Assembly (NCBI GenBank): GCA_963696645.1
Contig: CAVOKY010000007.1
Location: forward strand, 186,001-250,000
Direction of reading: 5' to 3'
Source: JAMXLO01 sp963696645
GTDB lineage: Bacteria > Pseudomonadota > Alphaproteobacteria > Acetobacterales > Acetobacteraceae
DNA: 64,000 nt
Position numbers and translations under genes: made by a program. This document shows positions 38,155 through 46,737 of the stretch, one piece after another. The notes under the pieces were generated by a model, which saw only the letters and a program-made list of their open reading frames with translations, did no database searches and was not told the origin of the DNA. How positions within the stretch are numbered: position 1 is the stretch's first letter; each line of letters begins with the position of its first letter.

Positions 38155-38271
38155 TCACGAAGGAAGCAGGCGAGGACCACGAAGATCACAAAGTCAATTT
38201 GGACGCGCTTTGCGCGAAGCAAGGAAGGGCATCTTCGTGACCTTCGTGTGCCTTGCCTGCTTCCTCCGTGA
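38155..38271. repeat. 117-bp hairpin with 39-base arms upstream of the GxxExxY gene
   Basis: Left arm 38155-38193 (begins TCACGAAGGAAGCAGGCGAG) and right arm 38233-38271, its reverse complement with about six mismatches, are separated by 39 bases. The arms contain repeated CACGAAG words. It ends about 70 bases before the preferred start of the GxxExxY gene. Confidence 0.75.
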
Positions 38272-38340
38272 AAAACCTTGAGACCGATCCATCCGCACGG
38301 GGTATCGCATAGCGGCGTTAGTCATTCGATAGCGCACGCG

Positions 38341-38754
38341 ATGCTATTCCCACTGGATGGACGACTCCCACCAGTGCGGCTAACTGACGACGGCGGCTTG
38401 ACAAAGCGAATTATCTGCTTGGCGATCAAGGTCCATCGTCACTTTGTTCCAGGTCTGATGGAGTCCGTTTACGAGGCACGTCTCTGTCATGAACATGTCC
38501 AGGATGGCTTGACAATCAAACGCCTGGTCGCGTTGCCGCTCGTCTGCAGTGGCGTACGCATACGCTGCGGCTACCGCGCCGACGTCATCGTAGAACAGAC
38601 AGTCATCCTTGAAATCGAGTCGGTCGAACACGTGACCCCGCTGCACTCATCTCAGATGCTTACCTATTTGCGCCTGAGTGGCTGTCGCGTCGGCCTGTTG
38701 ATGAATTTCAACGCTCTCACCTTGAAGGACGGATTGCGGCGTTCCGTCCTTTAG
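38341..38754 (+). CDS. GxxExxY protein (PD-(D/E)XK-like small protein)
   Basis: 137-residue protein named for its motif, seen here as GLMESVYE. The rest matches the family: RIICLAIKVHRHFVPG, CSGVRIRCGYRADVIVEQTV, ILEIESVEHVTPLHSSQMLT and YLRLSGCRVGLLMNFN. The acidic and Ile-x-Glu residues suggest a nuclease-like PD-(D/E)XK fold, but no activity is established. The open frame extends upstream to a TTG; I prefer the ATG at 38341. A large hairpin lies just upstream. Such genes are scattered singly in many genomes, and mobility or a DNA-linked role is speculation. Confidence 0.82.
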   Translation: MLFPLDGRLPPVRLTDDGGLTKRIICLAIKVHRHFVPGLMESVYEARLCHEHVQDGLTIKRLVALPLVCSGVRIRCGYRADVIVEQTVILEIESVEHVTPLHSSQMLTYLRLSGCRVGLLMNFNALTLKDGLRRSVL

Positions 38755-38862
38755 CCTCCATCGGTTGAAGCCGCGTGCCCGGGATACCCAGCGCCCCGCG
38801 TGGCGGTTATGCTTCGTCCTGAGCGGATCACCGATCAACCGGCCACGCGGGGAGCAAACGCC

Positions 38863-39960
38863 ATGAAGATCACTGGGACCAAGACCGACATCCTGCGCAT
38901 TCCGGAAGACGACCCGCTGGCGGATATGCCGGAGGAAGCCGGCCGTCTGCGCCCCATCGTCATCCTGCGCGTCCAGACCGACTCCGGGATCGAGGGCATC
39001 GGCATCACCTTCTACGGCGGCGCAATGACCGGCACGCTGCGCAGTGCGGTGGACGAACTCGGTGCGCTGCTGATCGGCGAGGATCCGCTGCGGATCGAGG
39101 CGATCGTGCGCAAGCTGCGTCTGGCAGCGGGCGATTCCTGCGGCCCCGCCGGCATCTTCATGCTGGCCCTGTCGGCGATCGACGTCGCGCTGTGGGACAT
39201 CAAGGGCAAGGCATTGGAGCAGCCACTGTGGAAGCTGCTCGGCGGTACGCGCGACCGCGTGGCGACCTACGCGTCGGGTTCGCTGCGCCGCGGGCTGACC
39301 GACGACAAGGCCGCCACCGCCGCGCGCCGGCTGGTGGCGAAGGGCTTCATCGAGATGAAGACGCAAATGGCGCTACCCGGCAATCCGTCGCCTGCCGAGG
39401 AAGTGCGGCGCGTGCGCGTGGTGCGCGATGCGATCGGCCCAGACATCAAGCTGATGTGCGACATCAACCAGCGCTGGCGAGTTGAGCAGGCGATCGACAT
39501 CGGTCATCGCGTCGCGGACGTCGGGCTGTTCTGGCTGGAGGATGTCACGACCTGCGACGATTACGCGGGCCTGGCGCGGGTGAACGCAGCGCTGTCCACG
39601 CCGATCGCCGGCGGCGAGTATCTGTGGGGGATCACGCCGTTCCGCCAAATGATCGAGGCGCGCTCTGTGGATTACGTGATGATCGATCTGTGCCGCGTCG
39701 GCGGCGTGACTCAGTGGATGAAGGTCGCCGGCATGGCCGAGGCGTTCAACCTGCCGGCGGTCAGCCACGTGATGCCGGAGATGCATCTTCACCTGGTCGC
39801 CGCGGTGCCGAACGGGCTGACGGTGGAATACATGCCGTGGATGCTGAAGCTGTACGAAGAGACGCCGGCGATCGAGAAGGGACAGCTGGTGCTGCCGAAT
39901 AAGCCGGGGCTCGGGCTGACGTTCGATGAGAAGGCGGTGGCGGCGTACCGGGTGGGGTGA
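38863..39960 (+). CDS. Enolase-superfamily enzyme, mandelate racemase/muconate lactonizing type
   Basis: 365-residue acid-sugar dehydratase or racemase-like enzyme. The N-terminal capping domain precedes a TIM barrel with GFIEMKTQM (second-strand lysine), metal ligands in CDINQRW (Asp), WLEDVTTCDD (Glu) and AGGEYLWG (Glu), and SHVMPEMHLH near the end with a possible catalytic His. The start at 38863 follows GGGGAGC. The specific sugar acid cannot be read from the sequence. It is preceded by the GxxExxY gene and followed by a convergent coiled-coil gene seven bases away. Confidence 0.87.
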   Translation: MKITGTKTDILRIPEDDPLADMPEEAGRLRPIVILRVQTDSGIEGIGITFYGGAMTGTLRSAVDELGALLIGEDPLRIEAIVRKLRLAAGDSCGPAGIFMLALSAIDVALWDIKGKALEQPLWKLLGGTRDRVATYASGSLRRGLTDDKAATAARRLVAKGFIEMKTQMALPGNPSPAEEVRRVRVVRDAIGPDIKLMCDINQRWRVEQAIDIGHRVADVGLFWLEDVTTCDDYAGLARVNAALSTPIAGGEYLWGITPFRQMIEARSVDYVMIDLCRVGGVTQWMKVAGMAEAFNLPAVSHVMPEMHLHLVAAVPNGLTVEYMPWMLKLYEETPAIEKGQLVLPNKPGLGLTFDEKAVAAYRVG

Positions 39961-39966
39961 CGGCGG

Positions 39967-40449
39967 CTACGGTTCGCCGGTGATGCCCCGAACCTTGGCT
40001 TCCAGTCGCTTCATCTGGCGCCACATCGTGCTGACCTGATCATTGAGGCCACGCAGTTCTTCCCGGGTATTGTCGTTGGCCCGCTCGGGCGGCTGCATCG
40101 GCGCGCGCCATGTTCACTCCAATATCGTCGCGGATTTCGGTCAGGGCATTCTGCAGACGGTCCATCCGGTCCATTAAGTCGACCCTGAGCCCCGTCACTC
40201 CAGTCCTGAGCCCCGTCACTTCAGGTACCTGAGGCCCGTCAGGTCGGCGCCGAGCCCCGTCACCTCAGTCCTGAGCCCCGTCACCTCAGTCCTGAGCCCC
40301 GTCAGGTCGGCGCCGAGCCCCGTCACTTCAGCACTGAGCCCCGTCACTTCGGTCCTGAGCCCCGTCAGGTTGGCGCCGAGCCGTCCGATCTCGGACAGTA
40401 TCTGGTCAAGCCTATCAGGCTGCGCTCTGGTCGGTTCGTCACTCATCAC
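39967..40449 (-). pseudogene. Coiled-coil protein with tandem TGL heptads, frameshifted
   Basis: About 160 residues after repair. It begins MSDEPTRAQPDRLDQILSEI, continues into a run of seven-residue units of the type TGLRTEV / TGLSAEV / TGLGADL, then DLMDRMDRLQNALTEIRDDI and finally LNDQVSTMWRQMKRLEAKVR, ending GITGEP. Leu and Val fall at heptad spacing, giving a long coiled coil. Two frame changes are needed, near 40225 inside the repeat and near 40107. No enzymatic domain, signal peptide or membrane helix is present. Similar small coiled-coil proteins are common and uncharacterised. Confidence 0.6.
40178..40390. repeat. Tandem 21-bp repeats (about nine units)
   Basis: Repeating word GAGCCCCGTCA with variable 10-base tails (CTTCAGTCCT, CCTCAGTCCT, GGTCGGCGCC), period 21 bp except for one irregular unit near 40225. 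On the minus strand each unit codes one TGLxxxV/L heptad. Confidence 0.8.
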
Positions 40450-40734
40450 GGATCTCCCGAAACCAATCTCGTATCGCTGACCACCGATGTCCAGCCGGCA
40501 CCAGCTCGCACAATCGACGGCACGGAAGCGCCTCGGCGCTCGGATCGGTCGAGCTGTTGGTCACACGGAAGCTCCCGTCATCGTCATGCCGGGTCGGCGG
40601 CGTGACGCAGCATGGCGGGGGTCGTGGCGACCATTGGGTAACGACACGTGCAGCAACTTGCGCTCAGAGGGAAGCATCCAACAGCCCGATCCGCAGGCGC
40701 CACCCGCGGCGATGAACCCCGGTCGAGCGCGCCA

Positions 40735-40748
40735 ATGACCTAGATCAA
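40735..40748. promoter_or_regulatory. FNR/FixK-like box upstream of the ABC export operon
   Basis: ATGACCTAGATCAA, one base away from the palindrome at 55439 (TTGACCTGGATCAA type) and close to the FNR/FixK consensus TTGAT-N4-ATCAA. It lies about 57 bases before the HlyD-type start. The surrounding 40450-40805 holds no other gene that I can support. Confidence 0.45.
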
Positions 40749-40805
40749 GGCGCCGCCCACCCGCCCCGCTAGGATCGGCCACGCCGCCGCCCGGGACCAA
40801 GCCGC

Positions 40806-41789
40806 ATGAGACGCATCGTCTTCGCCATCATCGCCGCCGCCGTCGCGGCCGGCATCGGCTGGCTCATCGTGCAGCGACTCGCCGCCACGCCCTCACCCGG
40901 CACGCTCTACGGCAACGTGGAAATCCGCCAGGTCGACCTGTCATTCAATGCCGAGGGCGCGGTGATTGCCATGCCGAAGCGCGAGGGCGACCGGGTGAAG
41001 CAGGGCGAGGTGATCGCCGAGTTGGACCCAGCGACCTATCAGAGCGCCTTCGACCTGGCCACCGCGCGGCGCGACTCATCCCAGGCGGCGCTCGACGTGC
41101 TGCTTGCCGGCACACGGCCGGAAGACATCGATCAGGCCCGCGCCAACTTCGTCTCCGCCCAGGCCTCGCTGGCCGACGCCGTGGCGACGTTCGGCCGCCA
41201 AAAGGATCTCGCCGCGCGCAATGTCTCCTCGCAACAGCAGCTCGACGACGCACGCATGGCGATCGACAGCGCGCGCGCCAAGGTGACGCAGACCCAGGCG
41301 GCGCTTACCGAGGCGATCAACGGTCCGCGCCCGGAGGACATCGCTGCCGCCCGTGCCAACCTGCGTGCCGCGGCCGCAACCGTGGAACTTGCCCGCACGC
41401 AGCTCGCGCGCACCAAACTTGTCGCACCGGCGAACGGTACGATCATGACACGGGTGATCGAGCCGGGCACTGTCGTGCTGCCCGCAGCCACCGTCTACTC
41501 GATGGCAATCGAAGACGAGGTCTGGGTGCGGGCGTTCGCTCCCGAAACGCTACTGTCGCGCGTCGTGCCAGGCACGGAAGTCACCCTGACCACCGACAGC
41601 GCCGGAAAATCCTATCGATGCCGTATCGGTTACGTTTCGCCCGTGGCAGAATTCACGCCGAAGACCGTGGAAACACCGGAACTGCGCACGCAACTGGTCT
41701 ACCGGTTGCGGATCCGGGTCGAGAACCCGGATGACGACGTGCGCCAAGGCATGCCAGTCACCATCCAATTGCCCGGCAGCAAAGGATGA
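40806..41789 (+). CDS. ybhG: HlyD-family periplasmic adaptor of an ABC exporter (YbhG-like)
   Basis: Membrane-fusion protein of 327 residues linking an inner-membrane ABC exporter to the outer membrane. An N-terminal anchor (IVFAIIAAAVAAGIGWLIV, 4-22) is followed by a lipoyl half (GNVEIRQVDLSFNAEGAV), a long coiled-coil hairpin of two similar DIDQARANFVSAQASL / DIAAARANLRAAAATV parts, and a second lipoyl half with TKLVAPANGTIMTRVIEPG. The stop overlaps the ATPase start (ATGA). Order and pairing match the E. coli ybhGFSR multidrug/cation export operon; the symbol is by analogy. Confidence 0.85.
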   Translation: MRRIVFAIIAAAVAAGIGWLIVQRLAATPSPGTLYGNVEIRQVDLSFNAEGAVIAMPKREGDRVKQGEVIAELDPATYQSAFDLATARRDSSQAALDVLLAGTRPEDIDQARANFVSAQASLADAVATFGRQKDLAARNVSSQQQLDDARMAIDSARAKVTQTQAALTEAINGPRPEDIAAARANLRAAAATVELARTQLARTKLVAPANGTIMTRVIEPGTVVLPAATVYSMAIEDEVWVRAFAPETLLSRVVPGTEVTLTTDSAGKSYRCRIGYVSPVAEFTPKTVETPELRTQLVYRLRIRVENPDDDVRQGMPVTIQLPGSKG

Positions 41790-43543
41790 CCGAACCTATC
41801 GTCGTCATCGACGCACTGCGCCACGTATTTGCCGGCGCGCGCGGTGCACCCCCGCATGTCGCGCTGGACGGCATTTCAGCTGAGATCGGACCCGGAATGA
41901 TCACCGGCCTGGTCGGTCCGGACGGCGCAGGCAAAACGACGCTGCTGCGCCTGATGGCGGGACTGCTGCGCCCCGGCAATGGGCGGATCACCGTGCTCGG
42001 TCACGACATGGCCACCGACGCGGCCGCGGCGCATCCGGCGATCGGCTACATGCCGCAACGCTTCGGTCTGTACGAGGATCTCAGCGTTGACGAAAATCTG
42101 GACCTGTTCGCCGACCTGCACGCGATGTCGGCGACGTTGCGCGCCGAACGCGTGGCACGGCTGCTGCGGTTCACCGGCCTCGCGCCATTCACGGCGCGCC
42201 TTGCGGGCCAGCTATCCGGCGGCATGAAGCAGAAACTCGGGCTGGCCTGCGCGCTGCTGTCGCGCCCTCGCCTGCTGCTGCTCGACGAACCATCGGTCGG
42301 CGTCGATCCCGCATCACGCCGCGAACTCTGGGCGATCGTGTCGGCGATGCTGGAGGAAGGCCGCGACGAAGGCATGGCGGTGGTCTGGGCCACCGCCTAC
42401 CTCGATGAGGCGGCGCGCTGCGGGCAGGTATTGCTGCTGCACCAGGGCAGACTGCTCGCCGCGGGGCCGCCCGAAGATTTCCTGGCACCGCTCGTGGGTC
42501 GCGTGTTCCGGCTCAGCGTTCCCGCCGGCGAACGTCGCGCGATCGCACGCCGCGCCGCCGCACATCCGGCGGTGCTCGATGCACTGGTGGAGGGCGATGC
42601 CCTGCGCATCGTGCTGCGCGGCAGCCAACAGCTGCCGTTGGCGCAGGAACTGGGCGGCCAGTCGCTCGAACCGCTGCCGCCGCGGTTCGAGGATGGTTTC
42701 GTTGCGCGCCTGGCACCCCCTCCCCAGCCCTCCCCCGCTTCGCGGGAGAGGGGGAAGAGCTCGAACTCCCTCTCCCGCGAAGCGGGGGAGGGCTGGGGAC
42801 GGGGTGGGGAGACAATCACCGTCCGCGATCTGTCACGCCGATTCGGCACTTTTACCGCCGTGGACCACGTAACCTTCGCCGTACAGCGCGGCGAAATCTT
42901 CGGCCTACTGGGTCCGAACGGCGCAGGCAAATCCACCATCTTCCGCATGCTGTGCGGCCTGCTCCGCCCATCGAGCGGCCAGGCACGCGTCGCGGGCGCG
43001 GACCTGCTGCGCGCGCCAGCCGATGCGCGCGCCCGCATCGGCTACATGGCGCAGCGCTTCTCGCTCTACGCCGAATTGTCCGTGGTGGAGAACCTGCGCT
43101 TCTTCGCCCGCGTTTATGGCCTCGACTGCGCCGCGCAGGCGCACGCCATCGACGCAGCACTGGTCGGCTTCGACCTCCGCGACACCGCACACAGCGTAGC
43201 CGGAGAACTGCCACTCGGCTTGAAGCAGCGGCTCGCACTAGCCGCCGCGCTGCTGCATGGCCCCGACATCCTGTTCCTCGACGAACCCACCTCCGGCGTC
43301 GATCCGCTGACCCGCCGCGAATTCTGGGCGCGCATCGGCACGCTTGCCGATGCCGGCGTCACCATCCTGGTGACCAGCCATTTCATGGACGAAGCCGAAT
43401 ACTGCGATCGCCTCGGCATCGTGAACCAGGGCAGGCTTGCCGCCGTCGACACACCGGCCGCACTGCGCGCCCGCGTGCGCACGCCCGAACTGCCTGACCC
43501 GACTTTGGAGGACGCCTTCATCGCCCTGGTGCAGGCGCCATGA
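41786..43543 (+). CDS. ybhF: ABC transporter with two ATPase domains (YbhF-like)
   Basis: 585-residue cytoplasmic protein with two nucleotide-binding domains. The first has Walker A GPDGAGKTT (about 48-56), the signature LSGGMKQKLG and Walker B LLLLDEPSVGVDP. The second has GPNGAGKST (near 375), a weaker signature LPLGLKQRLA and ILFLDEPTSGVDP. The two halves are separated by an unusual low-complexity linker of about 32 residues (310-342), encoded by a perfect-armed DNA palindrome that seems to have been inserted in frame. It is translationally coupled to both neighbours by ATGA overlaps. Confidence 0.9.
   Translation: MTEPIVVIDALRHVFAGARGAPPHVALDGISAEIGPGMITGLVGPDGAGKTTLLRLMAGLLRPGNGRITVLGHDMATDAAAAHPAIGYMPQRFGLYEDLSVDENLDLFADLHAMSATLRAERVARLLRFTGLAPFTARLAGQLSGGMKQKLGLACALLSRPRLLLLDEPSVGVDPASRRELWAIVSAMLEEGRDEGMAVVWATAYLDEAARCGQVLLLHQGRLLAAGPPEDFLAPLVGRVFRLSVPAGERRAIARRAAAHPAVLDALVEGDALRIVLRGSQQLPLAQELGGQSLEPLPPRFEDGFVARLAPPPQPSPASRERGKSSNSLSREAGEGWGRGGETITVRDLSRRFGTFTAVDHVTFAVQRGEIFGLLGPNGAGKSTIFRMLCGLLRPSSGQARVAGADLLRAPADARARIGYMAQRFSLYAELSVVENLRFFARVYGLDCAAQAHAIDAALVGFDLRDTAHSVAGELPLGLKQRLALAAALLHGPDILFLDEPTSGVDPLTRREFWARIGTLADAGVTILVTSHFMDEAEYCDRLGIVNQGRLAAVDTPAALRARVRTPELPDPTLEDAFIALVQAP
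42714..42810. repeat. Palindromic repeat inserted in frame within the ABC ATPase gene
   Basis: Left arm (about 42714-42755) and right arm (about 42767-42810) are inverted copies; the central 31 bases, beginning CCCCAGCCCTCCCCCGCTTC, match exactly. The composition resembles the intergenic palindromes near 30905. It encodes only the inter-domain linker and leaves the reading frame open. Confidence 0.8.
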
Positions 43544-44667
43544 TCGCCAGCCTGCTCCGTCTCCGCGGCCTCATCCGCAAAGAGATCAAGCAGATCCTGC
43601 GCGATCCTTCGGCCATCCTGATCGCCTTCCTGCTGCCCGTCGTGCTGCTGGTGACGAACGGCTTCGGCATCTCGCTCGACGCCAGCGAGATGAAGCTGGC
43701 CGTGGTGATCCAGGCGCCCGAGGAAAGCGTGCGCGGCATGATGCAGGCGCTTGACGCCTCGCCCTACCTATCGGTGCAACGCGCGCTCAGCACGCACGAC
43801 GGCGAACAGGCGCTGATCGACGGCAATGTGCGCGGCATGCTGGTAGTGCGCGACGATTTTTCCCAGCGTGTCAGCCGGATCGCATCGTGGCCGGCCCATG
43901 CACAGCTTGCGGTGAACGCCACCGATCCAAACACCGCGCGCATCCTCGAGGGTTACGTCAGCGGCGCACTGGAAGTCTGGCTGGCCGATCAGGCGACGGA
44001 AAAACGCCTGCTCCCCACAGGTGGCGTCGATCTGCAATACCGCGACTGGTTCAACCCGGAACTGCGCTCCGCCGATTTTATCGTGCCAGGCATCATCGCC
44101 ATGGTGATGACAATGACCGGCACGCTGCTCACCGCACTGATCGTTTCGCGCGAGTGGGAGCGTGGCACGATGGAAAGCATGCTGGCCTCGCCGGCACGCA
44201 TGGCCGAGCTGATCCTGGCCAAGCTCGGCTGCTATTTCGTACTCGGCATGGCCAGCATGGTCGGCTCGGTGATGCTGGCCATTGCGCTGTTCGGCCTGCC
44301 GTACCGCGGGAGCGTCGTCCCGCTTGCCGCCGCGGCGTCGCTGTTCCTGATATTCGCGCTGGGATTGGGCCTGTTCATCTCCACCTTGGCGCGCAACCAG
44401 TTCGTCGCCTCGCAGCTTTCGTTCCTCACCACGATGATGCCGGCGATGATGCTGTCCGGCATGCTGTTCGACATTACCGCGATGCCGCGCTGGCTGCAGC
44501 TTGTCACCTATGCGGTGCCTGCACGCTATCTGGTCTCCATTCTGCAAACGCTGTTCCTGGCAGGCGACGTATGGGACGTGGTGCTGCCCAACCTCGCCGG
44601 ACTCGCCGTTGCCGCGACCCTGGCCGTGGCGGCGACGCTCGCAGTGACACGCCGCAGGCTCGACTGA
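43540..44667 (+). CDS. ybhS: ABC-2 type permease (YbhS-like)
   Basis: 375-residue inner-membrane subunit of an ABC-2 exporter. An N-terminal helix (ILIAFLLPVVLLVTNGFGIS) is followed by a periplasmic domain of about 140 residues (LAVVIQAPEESV ... VNATDPNTARILEGYVSGAL) and then five or six C-terminal helices. The latter include FIVPGIIAMVMTMTGTLLTA, the coupling segment REWERGTMESMLASPARMAE and FVASQLSFLTTMMPAMMLSG. It starts with an ATGA overlap on the ATPase gene and ends overlapping the next permease (TGATG). With YbhR it would form the membrane pore. Confidence 0.9.
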   Translation: MIASLLRLRGLIRKEIKQILRDPSAILIAFLLPVVLLVTNGFGISLDASEMKLAVVIQAPEESVRGMMQALDASPYLSVQRALSTHDGEQALIDGNVRGMLVVRDDFSQRVSRIASWPAHAQLAVNATDPNTARILEGYVSGALEVWLADQATEKRLLPTGGVDLQYRDWFNPELRSADFIVPGIIAMVMTMTGTLLTALIVSREWERGTMESMLASPARMAELILAKLGCYFVLGMASMVGSVMLAIALFGLPYRGSVVPLAAAASLFLIFALGLGLFISTLARNQFVASQLSFLTTMMPAMMLSGMLFDITAMPRWLQLVTYAVPARYLVSILQTLFLAGDVWDVVLPNLAGLAVAATLAVAATLAVTRRRLD

Positions 44668-45768
44668 TGCTGCGCCGCATCCTCGCCCTGATCATGAAAG
44701 AGCTGGTCGGACTCTGGAAGGATCCGAAGACCCGCTTCGTCATCCTGGTGCCGCCGCTGGTACAGGTGGCGCTGTTCTCCTACGCCGCCACCTACGACGT
44801 CACGCACGTGCCCCTCGGTATCTGGAACGACGATGTCGGGTACGCAGTCCGCGGCACTGGTGCGTCGGTTCGCCGCGTCGCCGGCGTTCCGCGTGGCCGC
44901 ATCGTTCGCCTCGCCAGCACAGGCACGCGACACGCTGGACGCCAAGGATGTCGCGGTCGTGCTGCATGTGCCGCAAAACTTTTCCGCCGACATTCTCGCT
45001 GGTCGCACGGCGCAGGTGCAGGTCCTGCTCGACGCACGCCGATCCAATTCCGCCCTGATGGCGCAGGGCTACGCCGCCACCATCGTCGGCGATTTCAACC
45101 AGGACCTGCACCCGGGCCGCAGCCCGCCTGTCGTGTTGCTGACGCGCGACTGGTTCAATCCGACGCTGGAAAGCACCTGGTTCATTCTGCCCGGCCTCGT
45201 CGCGATCCTGTCGATGATCATGGCGCTGCTGATCAGCGCATTGTCGCTGGCACGTGAGCGCGAGCTCGGCACCTTCGAACAACTTCTCGTCACGCCGCTT
45301 CGGCCGGCGGAAATCCTGGTCGGCAAGGCATTCCCGGGCATCATCGTCGGGCTGATCGACGCCAACATCGTAATCGCCGCGGCGTTGCTGTGGTTCCGCC
45401 TGCCATTCCGCGGCGATGTGCTGCTGCTGCAGGCCATGCTGGTACTGTACATGCTGACCGGCGTCGGCATCGGCCTGGCGCTGTCGTCGTTCGCACGAAC
45501 CCAACAACAGGCGATGCTGGGCGTGTTCGTATCCGCCTCGCCGATGATCGTGCTGTCCGGCTATGCCGCACCGGTTGAGAACATGCCGCCGTTGGCCGAA
45601 CTTATCGGCCGCGCGGATCCCGTGCGCTACATGCTCGTGGTCGCGCGCGGCCTGTTCCTGCAGGACATGCCGCTCAGCGTGGTACTGAGCCAGGCGTGGC
45701 CGATGGTGCTGATCGCTCTCGCAACGCTGAGCATCGCCGGCCTGGCCATGCGTCGGGCGCTGAGCTGA
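44667..45768 (+). pseudogene. ybhR: ABC-2 type permease (YbhR-like), one-base frame break
   Basis: Second membrane subunit, about 366 residues after repair. It starts MLRRILALIMKELVGLWKDP, an ABC-2 N-terminus, and reads to GIWNDDVG. It continues in the next frame TQSAALVRRFAASPAFRVAA, DWFNPTLESTWFILPGLVAI, RERELGTFEQLLVTPLRPAE and the last helices, ending MRRALS. One extra G at about 44838-44840 (GTCGGGTACG) explains the break. The frame before and after is fully conserved, so a sequence error is likely. It is the last gene of the overlapping export operon. Confidence 0.85.
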
Positions 45769-45827
45769 GCGGCTTGCGCCGCTACGCGACTTTACCGTGA
45801 TGCCTGCGACTCGCATTCCGCATCGCG

Positions 45828-45869
45828 CTGTCATTGCTAGGAGCGCAGCGACGCGGCAATCTCCGACCA
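45828..45869. repeat. Intergenic repeat, third copy (reverse)
   Basis: CTGTCATTGCTAGGAGCGCA followed by GCGACGCGGCAATCTCCGACC is the reverse complement of the repeats at 3542 and 22401. It lies between the ABC operon and the DUF169 gene. Confidence 0.6.
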
Positions 45870-45921
45870 GTTGAGCACTATGACAGCCCAACCTGGCCGC
45901 CAACCAACAGGAGACACGTCC

Positions 45922-46737
45922 ATGAACGATGCACCCGCGCTCGCCGAAGCCTCGCCACTGGACGCCAAGGCGATCGCCGAACTGTCCGAGCAGCTCACGC
46001 AACTTCTGCGCCTGCGCACATTCCCGATCGGCATGAAGCTGTTCGAGGACCTCGAAGCGATGGCCAACGTCCCCGGCCTTCGCCGGCCGCCGAAGGGCAA
46101 GACCTTCTCCACCTGCCAACTCGTCACCCAGGCGCGCATGGCGGGCTTCACCCTTGGCATCACGACGGAAAACATTCCGGAATTCTCGTCCTGCTCCAGC
46201 GTGATCGGACTCGACGCGCCGGGCGAAATCTACACGTCGGGACGCAAGATGGAGGGCGTGTGGTTCGAGAACCGCGAAGCCGCCGCGGCGCATCAGGCGC
46301 AGATGCCCCGCGTGCCGCCGGGTCGCTATCACGGCATGGTGGCGGCGCCGTTGCGGTCCGCGCGGCTCGATCCGCCCGACATCTGCCTGTTCTACGGCAA
46401 CCCCGCGCAGATGATCCTGTTCATCAACGGCCTGCAGTGGCGAAATTACAAGCGTTATGACTTTTCCATCACCGGCGAGAGTGCCTGCGCCGACAGTTGG
46501 GGTCATGCGCTGAAGACGCGCGAGGTGTCGCTGTCGATCCCCTGCTACGCCGAACGGCGCTACGGCGCCGTGGCGGATGACGAGATGCTGATGGCCTGCC
46601 CGCCGGAGGATCTGCGGCGAGCGGTGACCGGATTGCAGGGGTTGTCGAAGGCCGGCCTGCGCTATCCGATCATGCCGTTCGGTCCGCAGGCGGAGCCAGC
46701 CGAGGGGATGGCGAAGAGCTACGCGGGAAAGAGCTGA
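45922..46737 (+). CDS. DUF169-family protein
   Basis: 271-residue protein of the DUF169 family, whose function is not established. Typical stretches are FPIGMKLFEDLEAM, KTFSTCQLVTQARMAGFTLG, CSSVIGLDAPGEIYTSGRKM, ARLDPPDICLFYGNPAQMI, SITGESACADSWG and LSIPCYAERRYGAVADDEML. Four or more conserved Cys (STCQ, SCSS, SACADS, IPCY) hint at metal or cluster binding. The ATG at 45922 follows CAGGAG. No signal peptide or membrane helix is seen. It appears to be a single-gene unit, with an untranslated gap of about 390 bp before the IS110 element. Confidence 0.82.
   Translation: MNDAPALAEASPLDAKAIAELSEQLTQLLRLRTFPIGMKLFEDLEAMANVPGLRRPPKGKTFSTCQLVTQARMAGFTLGITTENIPEFSSCSSVIGLDAPGEIYTSGRKMEGVWFENREAAAAHQAQMPRVPPGRYHGMVAAPLRSARLDPPDICLFYGNPAQMILFINGLQWRNYKRYDFSITGESACADSWGHALKTREVSLSIPCYAERRYGAVADDEMLMACPPEDLRRAVTGLQGLSKAGLRYPIMPFGPQAEPAEGMAKSYAGKS

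Noticed and set aside
40178..40390. Possible CRISPR array
   Set aside because: Repeats are contiguous 21-bp units without spacers and encode a heptad coiled coil; no cas genes are present.
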